Below are positions 44,429 through 51,784 of a DNA stretch of 64,000 nt, piece by piece. The DNA comes from Thermaurantimonas sp046299575. GTDB lineage: Bacteria > Bacteroidota > Bacteroidia > Flavobacteriales > Schleiferiaceae. The position numbers were made by a program, and so were the translations under genes. The first letter of the stretch is position 1, and every line of letters starts with the position of its first letter. The notes under the pieces are model-generated. The model was not told where the DNA came from, made no database searches, and saw only the letters and a program-made list of their open reading frames with translations. The DNA lies in assembly GCF_046299575.1 (NCBI RefSeq), contig NZ_JBKBHX010000002.1, positions 186,001 to 250,000 of the forward strand, read 5' to 3'.

Positions 44429-47400
44429 GTGTATGAAGTGAAGCTGCAGCCCGGCATCGTGCTGGAGCGAAACCGCGTGGGCCTTCGAAACCTGCTGCGC
44501 AAATACTGGAAAAATATTGACGCGGCATTTATTGTGTATCACAATCCCCACAATGAAAAGTGGCGTTTTTCTTATGTTTCCGAACTTACGGGCTTTGATG
44601 CCGAACGTAACTTTCAGAAAATACAAACCGAGCCCAAACGCTACACCTACGTGCTGGGCGAAGGCGAAAGCGTAAGAACCGCTGCCGAGCGCTTTGCGCT
44701 GCTGGCCCAAAATGCAAGCAAAGCCACCTTAGACGATGTAAAAGGGGCCTTCTCGGTCGAAAGAGTTACCAAAGAATTTTATGCAGAAGTAGCACAGTGG
44801 TACGAGTGGGCTCTCCAACACGTAAAATTTCCCAACGATGCCGAAGCTCAGGAAAACGGCCGCAATATTGCCGTCATCCGCTTGCTTACCCGACTGTTCT
44901 TCATCTGGTTTATGAAAGAAAAGGGGCTTATCCCCACAGAACTTTTTGATGAGGAACGTCTCAAAAACATCCTGAAGAACTTTAACCCGTCCGACACATC
45001 AAACGGCAACTATTACAAAGCCATTCTGCAAAACCTCTTTTTTGCTACACTCAATACACTCATTGAACAACGCAAGTTCCGAAGGGAAAAATCGCATCAG
45101 GGTAAAAACCCCGATTACATGAACCATCAATACTACCGCTATCATGCCCTTTTTGCTAATCCGGACGAGAACCTGAAACTTTTCAAAGACATTCCCTTCC
45201 TGAATGGCGGACTGTTTGAATGCTTAGACCTGCCCAAAAACGACCCCAACAACCCCACCGGCAAAGAAATTCGCATAGATGGCTATTCCGATGTGCCGGA
45301 AAAACAACCCCTGGTGCCTAATCATTTGTTTTTTAATGCCGAAAAAGGCATTTTATCCATCTTCAGAAAGTATCATTTTACCATCGAAGAAAACACGCCC
45401 TTCGACCAGCAGGTATCGCTCGACCCCGAGATGCTGGGCAAAGTGTTTGAAAACCTTTTGGCTACTTACAACCCCGAAACCCGCGAAAGCGCCCGCAAAG
45501 CCACCGGCAGCTTCTACACCCCGCGCGAAATTGTGCATTTCATGGTAAAAACTTCGCTTAAAGAATATTTTAAAACCAAACTGCAAAAAGAAATTCCTGA
45601 ACGACTGGACGAACGCCTGGAGCAACTTTTCTCTTATGCCGATAGTTCCAATCCCTTTAACAAGCAGGAAACCGAACGGCTGATAGAAGCCCTCCATCAG
45701 GTAAAAATTTTAGACCCTGCCGTGGGCTCGGGAGCTTTTCCTATGGAAACCCTCAACCAGATGGTGCATCTGCTCAGCAAACTTGACCCCAACAACGAAG
45801 CATGGAAAAACAAACAAATTCAGGCCATACAAAATGCTGTGTCCGACCCTCGTCTGAAACAAGAAACCATCAAACACATTGAAAATATTTTCCTACACAA
45901 TGAGTTGGGCTATGGCCGCAAACTCTTTTTGATACAAAACTGCCTGTATGGTGTGGACATTCAGCCCATTGCCATTCACATTGCCAAACTACGCTTTTTC
46001 CTTTCGCTGCTGGTAGATGAAAAAATCAACGACCAACTGCCCAACAAAGGCATAGAGCCCCTGCCCAATCTGGAAACCAAGCTCATTGCAGCCAATACCC
46101 TGATGGCATTGCCCCAACGCAATGGTTTCCAATTGTCTCAAATAGAAGCATTAGAACAACAACTTTTTCAGTTAAGGCAGCGCTACTTTGAAGTATCCGA
46201 CCAGAATGAAAAAGAAAAGATTAAGAACAAAGACCGTGAGTTGCGGCTGCAAATACAGCAGGAAATGAAAAACGGGGGCTTTCCTTCGGAATTTGCCGAT
46301 GCCATTGCCGCAGCCGATATATACAACACCCAGGCCTCGCACCCCTGGTTTGATCCCGAATGGATGCTGGGCGTAAAAGAGGGTTTTGATGTTGTAATTG
46401 GGAATCCACCGTATATCCAATTGCAAAAAGACGGTGGTAAACTGGCTAAACTTTATGAGAAACAAAACTTTCAAACCTTTGTACGCACAGGCGATATTTA
46501 CACCCTTTTCTACGAAAAAGGGCTGCAACTGCTGAAACCCCAAGGTGTTTTATGCTACATCACATCCAACAAATGGATGCGTGCAGGATATGGCGAAAAA
46601 CTGCGTGTATTCTTTACCCAATACAACCCTCTTTTGCTTATTGACCTTGGCCCCGGTGTATTTGAAAGTGCCACCGTGGATACCAATATTTTACTGATAC
46701 AAAACAGTAAAACCAACCCAACCGGATTGAAAGCCGTTACATTGAAAAACGAAAAAAACCTTAGCATAGAGCAGCAGTTGCAACAAAATGGTGTGGTGCT
46801 GAATAAACTTAGTAAAGACGCCTGGTTTATTGGCAGCAGTTCCGAACAACAACTCAAAGAGAAAATTGAACGCATGGGCAAACCGCTGAAAGAATGGGAC
46901 GTGAATATCTATCGTGGTGTGTTAACCGGTTTGAACGAGGCCTTTATCATCACCACCGAAAAGCGCAACGAAATACTTGCCAATTGTAAAGACGATGAGG
47001 AACGAAAACGCACCGAAGCCATCATCAAGCCCATCCTGCGTGGCCGCGACATTAAACGCTACCACTACGAATGGGCGGGTTTGTGGGTGATAGGAACTTT
47101 TCCTGCATTAAAACTAAATATTGAAAATTTTCCTGCATTAAAGAAATACTTTTTGGATAATTTTGATATTCGCCAATTAGAACAATCTGGTAAAAAATAT
47201 CCTGAATTGGGCTTTAATGCTCGCAAAAAAACGGGCAATAAATGGTTCGAAACCCAAGATCAAATTGCCTACTACCCCGAGTTTGAGAAGGAGAAGATTA
47301 TTTATCCCAACATGACTAAGTTTCTGCCATTTGTTTATGATGTAAAAGGCCATTTTATTAATGATAAGGGGTTTATATTATTAAGTAATACCGTTTCAAC

Positions 47401-47710
47401 AAAATTCTTAGTAGGATATTTTAATTCTAAAATAGCCCAAAAATGGATTCTTGAAAATTGTCCTGAATTGCAAGGAGGAACAAGAGAACTTAGAAAAATT
47501 TTTATGGAAAATATACCTATTCCAATTATTAATTCGAATAACCAAAATATAGTAACCCAAATCGAAACGCTGGTTGACCAAATCCTCACCGCCAAAAAAG
47601 CCAACCCCCAAGCCGACACCAGCCACTGGGAGCGTGAGATAGATCACTTGGTGTATCAATTGTATGAATTGACGGAGGAAGAGGTGAGGATAGTTGAAAA
47701 TTCAAAATAA
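44429..47710 (+). CDS. Eco57I-type adenine-specific DNA methyltransferase (5' end frameshifted)
   Basis: The 1093-residue open frame from GTG 44429 is the main body of a type IIG-like enzyme. The SAM motif is DPAVGSGAFPMETLNQM (near 429), followed by FLIQNCLYGVDIQPIAIHIA. The amino-group catalytic motif is GFDVVIGNPPYIQL (NPPY near 660). The C-terminal TaqI-like recognition part ends TSHWEREIDHLVYQLYELTE. The natural start appears to be the upstream ATG at 44236 in another frame, so the GTG start is probably not the native one. A nuclease function is not certain. YhcG and the PLD-helicase nearby could supply cleavage. Confidence 0.9.
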   Translation: MYEVKLQPGIVLERNRVGLRNLLRKYWKNIDAAFIVYHNPHNEKWRFSYVSELTGFDAERNFQKIQTEPKRYTYVLGEGESVRTAAERFALLAQNASKATLDDVKGAFSVERVTKEFYAEVAQWYEWALQHVKFPNDAEAQENGRNIAVIRLLTRLFFIWFMKEKGLIPTELFDEERLKNILKNFNPSDTSNGNYYKAILQNLFFATLNTLIEQRKFRREKSHQGKNPDYMNHQYYRYHALFANPDENLKLFKDIPFLNGGLFECLDLPKNDPNNPTGKEIRIDGYSDVPEKQPLVPNHLFFNAEKGILSIFRKYHFTIEENTPFDQQVSLDPEMLGKVFENLLATYNPETRESARKATGSFYTPREIVHFMVKTSLKEYFKTKLQKEIPERLDERLEQLFSYADSSNPFNKQETERLIEALHQVKILDPAVGSGAFPMETLNQMVHLLSKLDPNNEAWKNKQIQAIQNAVSDPRLKQETIKHIENIFLHNELGYGRKLFLIQNCLYGVDIQPIAIHIAKLRFFLSLLVDEKINDQLPNKGIEPLPNLETKLIAANTLMALPQRNGFQLSQIEALEQQLFQLRQRYFEVSDQNEKEKIKNKDRELRLQIQQEMKNGGFPSEFADAIAAADIYNTQASHPWFDPEWMLGVKEGFDVVIGNPPYIQLQKDGGKLAKLYEKQNFQTFVRTGDIYTLFYEKGLQLLKPQGVLCYITSNKWMRAGYGEKLRVFFTQYNPLLLIDLGPGVFESATVDTNILLIQNSKTNPTGLKAVTLKNEKNLSIEQQLQQNGVVLNKLSKDAWFIGSSSEQQLKEKIERMGKPLKEWDVNIYRGVLTGLNEAFIITTEKRNEILANCKDDEERKRTEAIIKPILRGRDIKRYHYEWAGLWVIGTFPALKLNIENFPALKKYFLDNFDIRQLEQSGKKYPELGFNARKKTGNKWFETQDQIAYYPEFEKEKIIYPNMTKFLPFVYDVKGHFINDKGFILLSNTVSTKFLVGYFNSKIAQKWILENCPELQGGTRELRKIFMENIPIPIINSNNQNIVTQIETLVDQILTAKKANPQADTSHWEREIDHLVYQLYELTEEEVRIVENSK
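47616..47643 (+). repeat. 28-bp repeat, copy 1 (inside the methyltransferase 3' end)
   Basis: A 28-base tract here is identical to 49197-49224. The surrounding sequences also encode similar residues (TSHWEREID...LVYQLYEL in both), so the repeat is the best-preserved core of a duplicated gene end flanking the Kiwa-like pair. Confidence 0.85.
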
Positions 47711-47722
47711 AATTAAAAAATT

Positions 47723-48229
47723 ATGTTTAGTAAGCTTATACAATTAATTTTAGTTACAACCTCGCTCTCACCTGTATTATTAACTTTTTGGTTTAAATAC
47801 TTTAGTAAAAATTGGAACATATATGATGGCCTTATTTTTCTATTGATAGCAATTATATTAATTATCATTTTATATTTCTTAATACACATTGCTAAAAATA
47901 AGTTAGAAGAATTACCAGTGTCAATAAGTGAGATTTCGAATGCCGATAATGAGAGCGTGGTATTTATATTCTCTTATTTAATCCCTTTGTTAGAGATCGA
48001 TACATCTGTTGTTATATTTCTTTTAGCATTATTTTATCTCATAATCTTTACTACGAACATCTATCATTTTAATCCTATATTAGGAATATTAGGCTATCAT
48101 CAATATGAAATTAAAATAAACGAAGGCACAAGCTTTATTCTAATCACTAAGAAAACACTATTAAACACAAAGCAGATTAATAGAGTCGTTCAATTAACAA
48201 ATTATATATTGCTTGAACCTGAAAAATAA
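47723..48229 (+). CDS. Small multi-pass membrane protein, KwaA-like (Kiwa)
   Basis: A 168-residue protein, highly AT-rich. Four hydrophobic segments are near residues 4-26, 36-57, 78-92 and 94-113, followed by FNPILGILGYHQYEIK and a short soluble tail. It is followed seven bases later by a DUF4868-like gene. KwaA of the Kiwa anti-phage system is a four-helix membrane protein encoded directly before KwaB. The match rests on order, size and topology; sequence identity to known KwaA was not tested. Confidence 0.65.
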   Translation: MFSKLIQLILVTTSLSPVLLTFWFKYFSKNWNIYDGLIFLLIAIILIIILYFLIHIAKNKLEELPVSISEISNADNESVVFIFSYLIPLLEIDTSVVIFLLALFYLIIFTTNIYHFNPILGILGYHQYEIKINEGTSFILITKKTLLNTKQINRVVQLTNYILLEPEK

Positions 48230-48235
48230 AAGAAC

Positions 48236-49093
48236 ATGGATAACTTAGTAAATATTTTTTGTGAATTAAAAAAAACCGAAAAAGAAAGTGTCCGGATTAA
48301 AAGAATATCAATTTCTGGTGATATCCAAAATGATTTATCAGGTTATTTTATAGTTGATAATTTATTGAAAGCCGAGCAAATTGAATTTTCTGGAGAGTAT
48401 AAGCCAGATGAAGGTCAAGTTCTTTATATTAATAATTTTGACTTTGTTCATCGTAATGAATTGTCATTAACTTGTGAAACAATCACAGTGGATGAAATTG
48501 TAAATATTAAATATCTATTTTTTAAATATGACGAAAACACTATTGTTTTTCAGACTTTTGATAACAGAAAAATAATTAAACCGGAAAAATGGCTTTTGAT
48601 ATACTCAAATGACACATTTTCAAAGATTGATAATAAAGGTTTAACGATTGATTCTAAAATTGATGCATTATTTATAATAAATGAAAAAAAATTATTATTC
48701 ACATCCTATCATAACGCATCTAAAATTTTTAATTTAAATGATTACTTCAAAGAGGCTACAGATTCTGAAGTTAAAAATTTTTATCAAACTGATATTTTCA
48801 TAGACAACAATTCACTTGAACTGAATAAATTTAATTCTCGTATGAGGAAAAAAATTTTTCTTATTAGTAAAAATGGTATATTAGATAAAGTGAAGGAAAA
48901 TTTCGAGACTGTTTGTGGCTATGCTAAAGAATTAGGATTAGAAAACATGTTTGATGAGATTAATAAAAAAATAAAATTTCCCAGTAATGAGAAAGAAATT
49001 GGAAAGCTTATCGATTTTTTAAATGAGGATTTATTTAAATCTCCAATAAGTAATTCCATTTATGAGACAAATTCTAAAAGGAAATTAAAATGA
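48236..49093 (+). CDS. DUF4868-like protein, KwaB-like (Kiwa)
   Basis: A 285-residue soluble protein rich in Lys, Asn and Ile. From about residue 90 it follows the DUF4868 pattern: YLFFKYDENTIVFQTF, then LTIDSKIDALFIINEKKLLF, a Phe-rich KIFNLNDYF, the basic NSRMRKKIFLISKNGILDKV, and a terminal SPISNSIYETNSKRKLK. DUF4868 is the KwaB family of the two-gene Kiwa system. The partner 4-TM gene lies immediately upstream. This is an inference by pattern, without a profile search. Confidence 0.68.
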   Translation: MDNLVNIFCELKKTEKESVRIKRISISGDIQNDLSGYFIVDNLLKAEQIEFSGEYKPDEGQVLYINNFDFVHRNELSLTCETITVDEIVNIKYLFFKYDENTIVFQTFDNRKIIKPEKWLLIYSNDTFSKIDNKGLTIDSKIDALFIINEKKLLFTSYHNASKIFNLNDYFKEATDSEVKNFYQTDIFIDNNSLELNKFNSRMRKKIFLISKNGILDKVKENFETVCGYAKELGLENMFDEINKKIKFPSNEKEIGKLIDFLNEDLFKSPISNSIYETNSKRKLK

Positions 49094-49108
49094 CAATAAC
49101 AATCAACC

Positions 49109-49291
49109 ATGAATAGAGAGTTAGGCTATAATCTAATAAAATACAAATCGCTGGTAGATAAAATTCTTGTCGCCATAAAACAGAAACCCAAAACCAACAC
49201 CAGCCACTGGGAGCGTGAGATAGACCGGCTGGTGTATCAGTTGTATGAACTTATGGTGGAGTAGATTAAAATTGTTGAAAAGAGCAAATAA
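49109..49291 (+). pseudogene. Decayed second copy of the methyltransferase C-terminus
   Basis: From 49109 the frame reads an unmatched lead-in, then LVDKILVAIKQKPKTNTSHW and EREIDRLVYQLYEL, up to an in-frame TAG (49262-49264). It continues in the same frame as IKIVEKSK to TAA (49289-49291). The intact gene ends LVDQILTAKKANPQADTSHW, EREIDHLVYQLYEL, TEEEVRIVENSK. So this is a homologous gene end interrupted by a stop, with no start or body of its own. It marks a lost or replaced second methyltransferase. Confidence 0.85.
49197..49224 (+). repeat. 28-bp repeat, copy 2 (inside the decayed tail)
   Basis: Identical to 47616-47643 in the intact methyltransferase. Distance between copies is about 1.58 kb, spanning the whole Kiwa-like pair. 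Recombination between the two copies would delete the pair and leave one hybrid gene end. Confidence 0.85.
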
Positions 49292-49344
49292 TTAAAGAGC
49301 AGCAACAACCATAAATTTTTACCTGTACTTACAAGCCCATCGCA

Positions 49345-49392
49345 GCCACGAATTTTACGAATACACACGAATAGTATGCGTGCATTCGTGGC
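49345..49392 (+). repeat. REP-like palindrome, right copy
   Basis: GCCACGAAT (49345-49353) pairs with ATTCGTGGC (49384-49392). An inner CACGAAT (49366-49372) pairs imperfectly with ATGCGTG (49376-49382). It contains an extra TTACGAAT unit absent in the left copy at 43164-43200, but is otherwise the same element in the same orientation. Confidence 0.78.
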
Positions 49393-50116
49393 AAAAATTT
49401 ATGCATTATTCATCCTCCATTTGGTAAAAAAATACAATTAAACTTCTAATGATAAAAGAGTAATAACCCTGCTTTTTCGTTATGAATTTTTGAAATGTGT
49501 TTTACTAAGCAGTTAGAGTTTAAACGTAATTTCCTTGTAAAATTAAAAAATTACTTCGACCATTGGAATCGATAGATTAGAGGTATTGATTTTTTAAATT
49601 TACCGGACAGGAAATAAGAGTTTGTAACGAGAAGAAAAAACACTTTAGTTACCCTAAAAAAATCACACCTTATGTAATGAAACTATAGCTGTCCTCTTTT
49701 ACTGATATATACTAATTTGGGTGTTTTTCAGTGATTGCATTCTTCAATATTTTATATGGTTCTATTTCTAAGAACTTTATTGTTATTCACATCATTTCTC
49801 TGGTCTTAGATCTGATATTCGGTATTTGATTATAAGTGAAATATGTATTGATCGATGTATTCATGCTGCTAACTTCGGGTGTTATCTAATAAGGCAGAGC
49901 TGCAATGAAGCGAAGGGCCTTAAGTTTCATAGACGGCTGAGCATTTATATAGGTAGGATCTTATTCATCGCTTTCTTATAAAACAGCGCGGTTTGCCTTT
50001 ATGGGTATAAAATTCCTTTATACACCACTTACTATGGGAAAAAGCCATATCTACCGATCAATTCTGAATAGGTTGTCAGCAGTCTTATTACGAAATATTT
50101 TTAGACTATTGATAAG
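49393..50116 (+). other. Non-coding stretch after the accessory block
   Basis: About 720 AT-rich bases without a convincing gene, tRNA or mobile element. One operator-like inverted repeat is present (49662-49678). The stretch ends at the promoter-like element at 50117-50147. No integrase or obvious att core was seen. Confidence 0.5.
49662..49678 (+). promoter_or_regulatory. Inverted repeat ATCACA-N5-TGTAAT (possible operator)
   Basis: Shares its spacing and most bases with the perfect ATTACA-CCCTT-TGTAAT at 57263-57279. Both are followed by GAAA. Located about 480 bases upstream of the small ORF that precedes the efflux genes. No regulator gene is adjacent. Confidence 0.4.
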
Positions 50117-50147
50117 TTTTCGAATGAGTAACAGGCCTTTACTTTTG
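50117..50147 (+). promoter_or_regulatory. Promoter before the small ORF and RND operon
   Basis: TTTT (50117-50120), a 19-base spacer and TACTTTTG (50140-50147) match the Bacteroidota consensus with one -33 mismatch. The -7 box ends 13 bases before the ATG at 50161, so the leader would be very short. The predicted transcript would cover the small ORF and perhaps the efflux genes. Confidence 0.52.
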
Positions 50148-50160
50148 CTTTGAAATTCAT

Positions 50161-50565
50161 ATGAAAAAAGAAGACTGCACCAAAAGCAATCACGGTTTGT
50201 ACGGCAGATTTGCGGTTTTACTGGTGTTGTTTAATCTTCTTTTACAGTTTTTATTGGTTTACACGGCTGCTACGGCTACAAGCAGTGATTTCCAAATTGG
50301 TTTTACAGTTCTAAGGCCTGATAATCAAGGATTAGGAAAATTCCATATCACTTGTGCTGAATCTATTTTGGAGTCTGAAGAGGTCGAAACTCTCGGAAAT
50401 AATTTTCAAGAGTTAAAAAAATACCCGAGTGATAATACAGCTTTCACTGTAGTTCAGCGTCAGGTTTCCATTTATAAAGGCTTTTTTTCCAAAAGTTTAT
50501 TAATCTATCGGGCGCACACCCCGCTGTACATTTTGTATCACGCCTGGAAGTCTTTCATATCCTGA
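50161..50565 (+). CDS. Hypothetical single-TM protein upstream of the RND operon
   Basis: A 134-residue ORF. Residues 17-38 form a hydrophobic helix (FAVLLVLFNLLLQFLLVYTA), followed by a short soluble part with no recognised motif. A promoter-like element ends 13 bases before its ATG, and its end is 109 bases before the efflux adaptor. It may be a real small membrane protein or a leader ORF. I see no similarity to known efflux accessory proteins. Confidence 0.48.
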   Translation: MKKEDCTKSNHGLYGRFAVLLVLFNLLLQFLLVYTAATATSSDFQIGFTVLRPDNQGLGKFHITCAESILESEEVETLGNNFQELKKYPSDNTAFTVVQRQVSIYKGFFSKSLLIYRAHTPLYILYHAWKSFIS

Positions 50566-50674
50566 CAGATTTTCTAAATTGATGTGTCAGTGAATTCCTG
50601 TTGCTGTTTCCAGCAGCATATCGTCTCGTTTTTAATTCTTTCCGCTTATTCTCGTTTCAATACCATACTTAATC

Positions 50675-51766
50675 ATGAAAAAGATATTGCAAATTTTATT
50701 TACAACATGTTTGTATTTTCTCCTGAGTGGGTGTCATAGACAGGATGAAAACCACATTACCGACAGCAAATATGTAGTTACCAGTCCGGTAAAGACCGAC
50801 ACCACCATATATCGCGAATACGTTTGCCAGATTCATTCCATTCAGCACATCGAACTGCGAGCCCTTGAAAAAGGCTACCTTCAAAATATTTATGTGGACG
50901 AGGGGCAATTAGTAAAAAAAGGCCAGATGCTGTTTCAAATCATGCCAGTGATTTATCGTGCCGAAGTGCAGCGGGCGCAAGCTGAGGCTGACTTTGCCGC
51001 CATCGAATACAACAACACCAAAGCCTTAGCTGACAGTCATGTGGTCTCTCCCAATGAACTTGCGCTAGCGAAAGCCAAATTCGAAAAGGCCAAGTCAGAG
51101 CTTGCCCTTGCCAAAGCACATCTATCTTTTACTGAAATCAGGGCGCCTTTCGACGGACTGGTCGGTAGCTTCAACGATGTGCGCATCGGCAGCCTGCTCG
51201 ACGAAGGCGAGCTACTCACTACCCTCTCTGACAATAGCAAGATGTGGGTGTATTTCAATGTTCCAGAAGCTGAATACCTCAATTATGCCCTCCAAAAAAG
51301 ACATAACAATCCTCTGAAAGTAAAGCTTCTAATGGCCAACAATCAGCTTTACGACGAAGAAGGCGTGATCGAAACCATCGAATCAGACTTCAACAACGAA
51401 ACCGGCAACATTGCCTTCAGAGCAACTTTCCAAAATCCGAATCGCATTCTCCGCCACGGTCAAACAGGCAACATCCTAATGCCTGTGCCTCTGAAAAATG
51501 TCCTTCTCATTCCTCAAAAAGCCACTTTTGAAGTACTTGATAAGACGTATGTGTACGTCATTGACAACGATAATCAGATTGAAGCTCGCGAAATCAAAAT
51601 CGGGGCTGAACTACCACACTTGTTTGTTGTGAGCGAAGGCTTGTCTGAAAAGGACAAAATCCTGGTAGAAGGGTTGCGAAAGGTGAAAAACAAGCAAAAA
51701 ATCCGCTACGAGTTTGAGCCGCTAACTAAGATTATTTCTGAACTGCAATCCATTCATGCCGAATAA
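50675..51766 (+). CDS. RND efflux periplasmic adaptor (membrane fusion protein)
   Basis: A 363-residue lipoprotein (FTTCLYFLLSGCHR). The N-terminal part has HIELRALEKGYLQNIYVDEG, and QLVKKGQMLFQIMP forms the lipoyl-like hairpin. An alpha-helical hairpin rich in Ala, Lys and Glu (residues 90-150) precedes LSFTEIRAPFDGLVG. The C-terminal beta-barrel has VYVIDNDNQIEAREIKIG. It links the inner-membrane pump to the outer-membrane channel. The three genes are adjacent and in the usual adaptor-pump-channel order, so they form one operon. Confidence 0.95.
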   Translation: MKKILQILFTTCLYFLLSGCHRQDENHITDSKYVVTSPVKTDTTIYREYVCQIHSIQHIELRALEKGYLQNIYVDEGQLVKKGQMLFQIMPVIYRAEVQRAQAEADFAAIEYNNTKALADSHVVSPNELALAKAKFEKAKSELALAKAHLSFTEIRAPFDGLVGSFNDVRIGSLLDEGELLTTLSDNSKMWVYFNVPEAEYLNYALQKRHNNPLKVKLLMANNQLYDEEGVIETIESDFNNETGNIAFRATFQNPNRILRHGQTGNILMPVPLKNVLLIPQKATFEVLDKTYVYVIDNDNQIEAREIKIGAELPHLFVVSEGLSEKDKILVEGLRKVKNKQKIRYEFEPLTKIISELQSIHAE

Positions 51767-51784
51767 CTCTATTAAGGAAGAAAT

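Noticed and set aside
36941..49392. DISARM or BREX as the identity of the defence block
   Set aside because: No DUF1998 genes, PglZ phosphatase, BrxC ATPase or BrxL are present; only the methyltransferase and helicase themes overlap.
49393..50116. tRNA, riboswitch or CRISPR in the non-coding stretch
   Set aside because: No cloverleaf, repeat-spacer pattern or known aptamer core could be seen.
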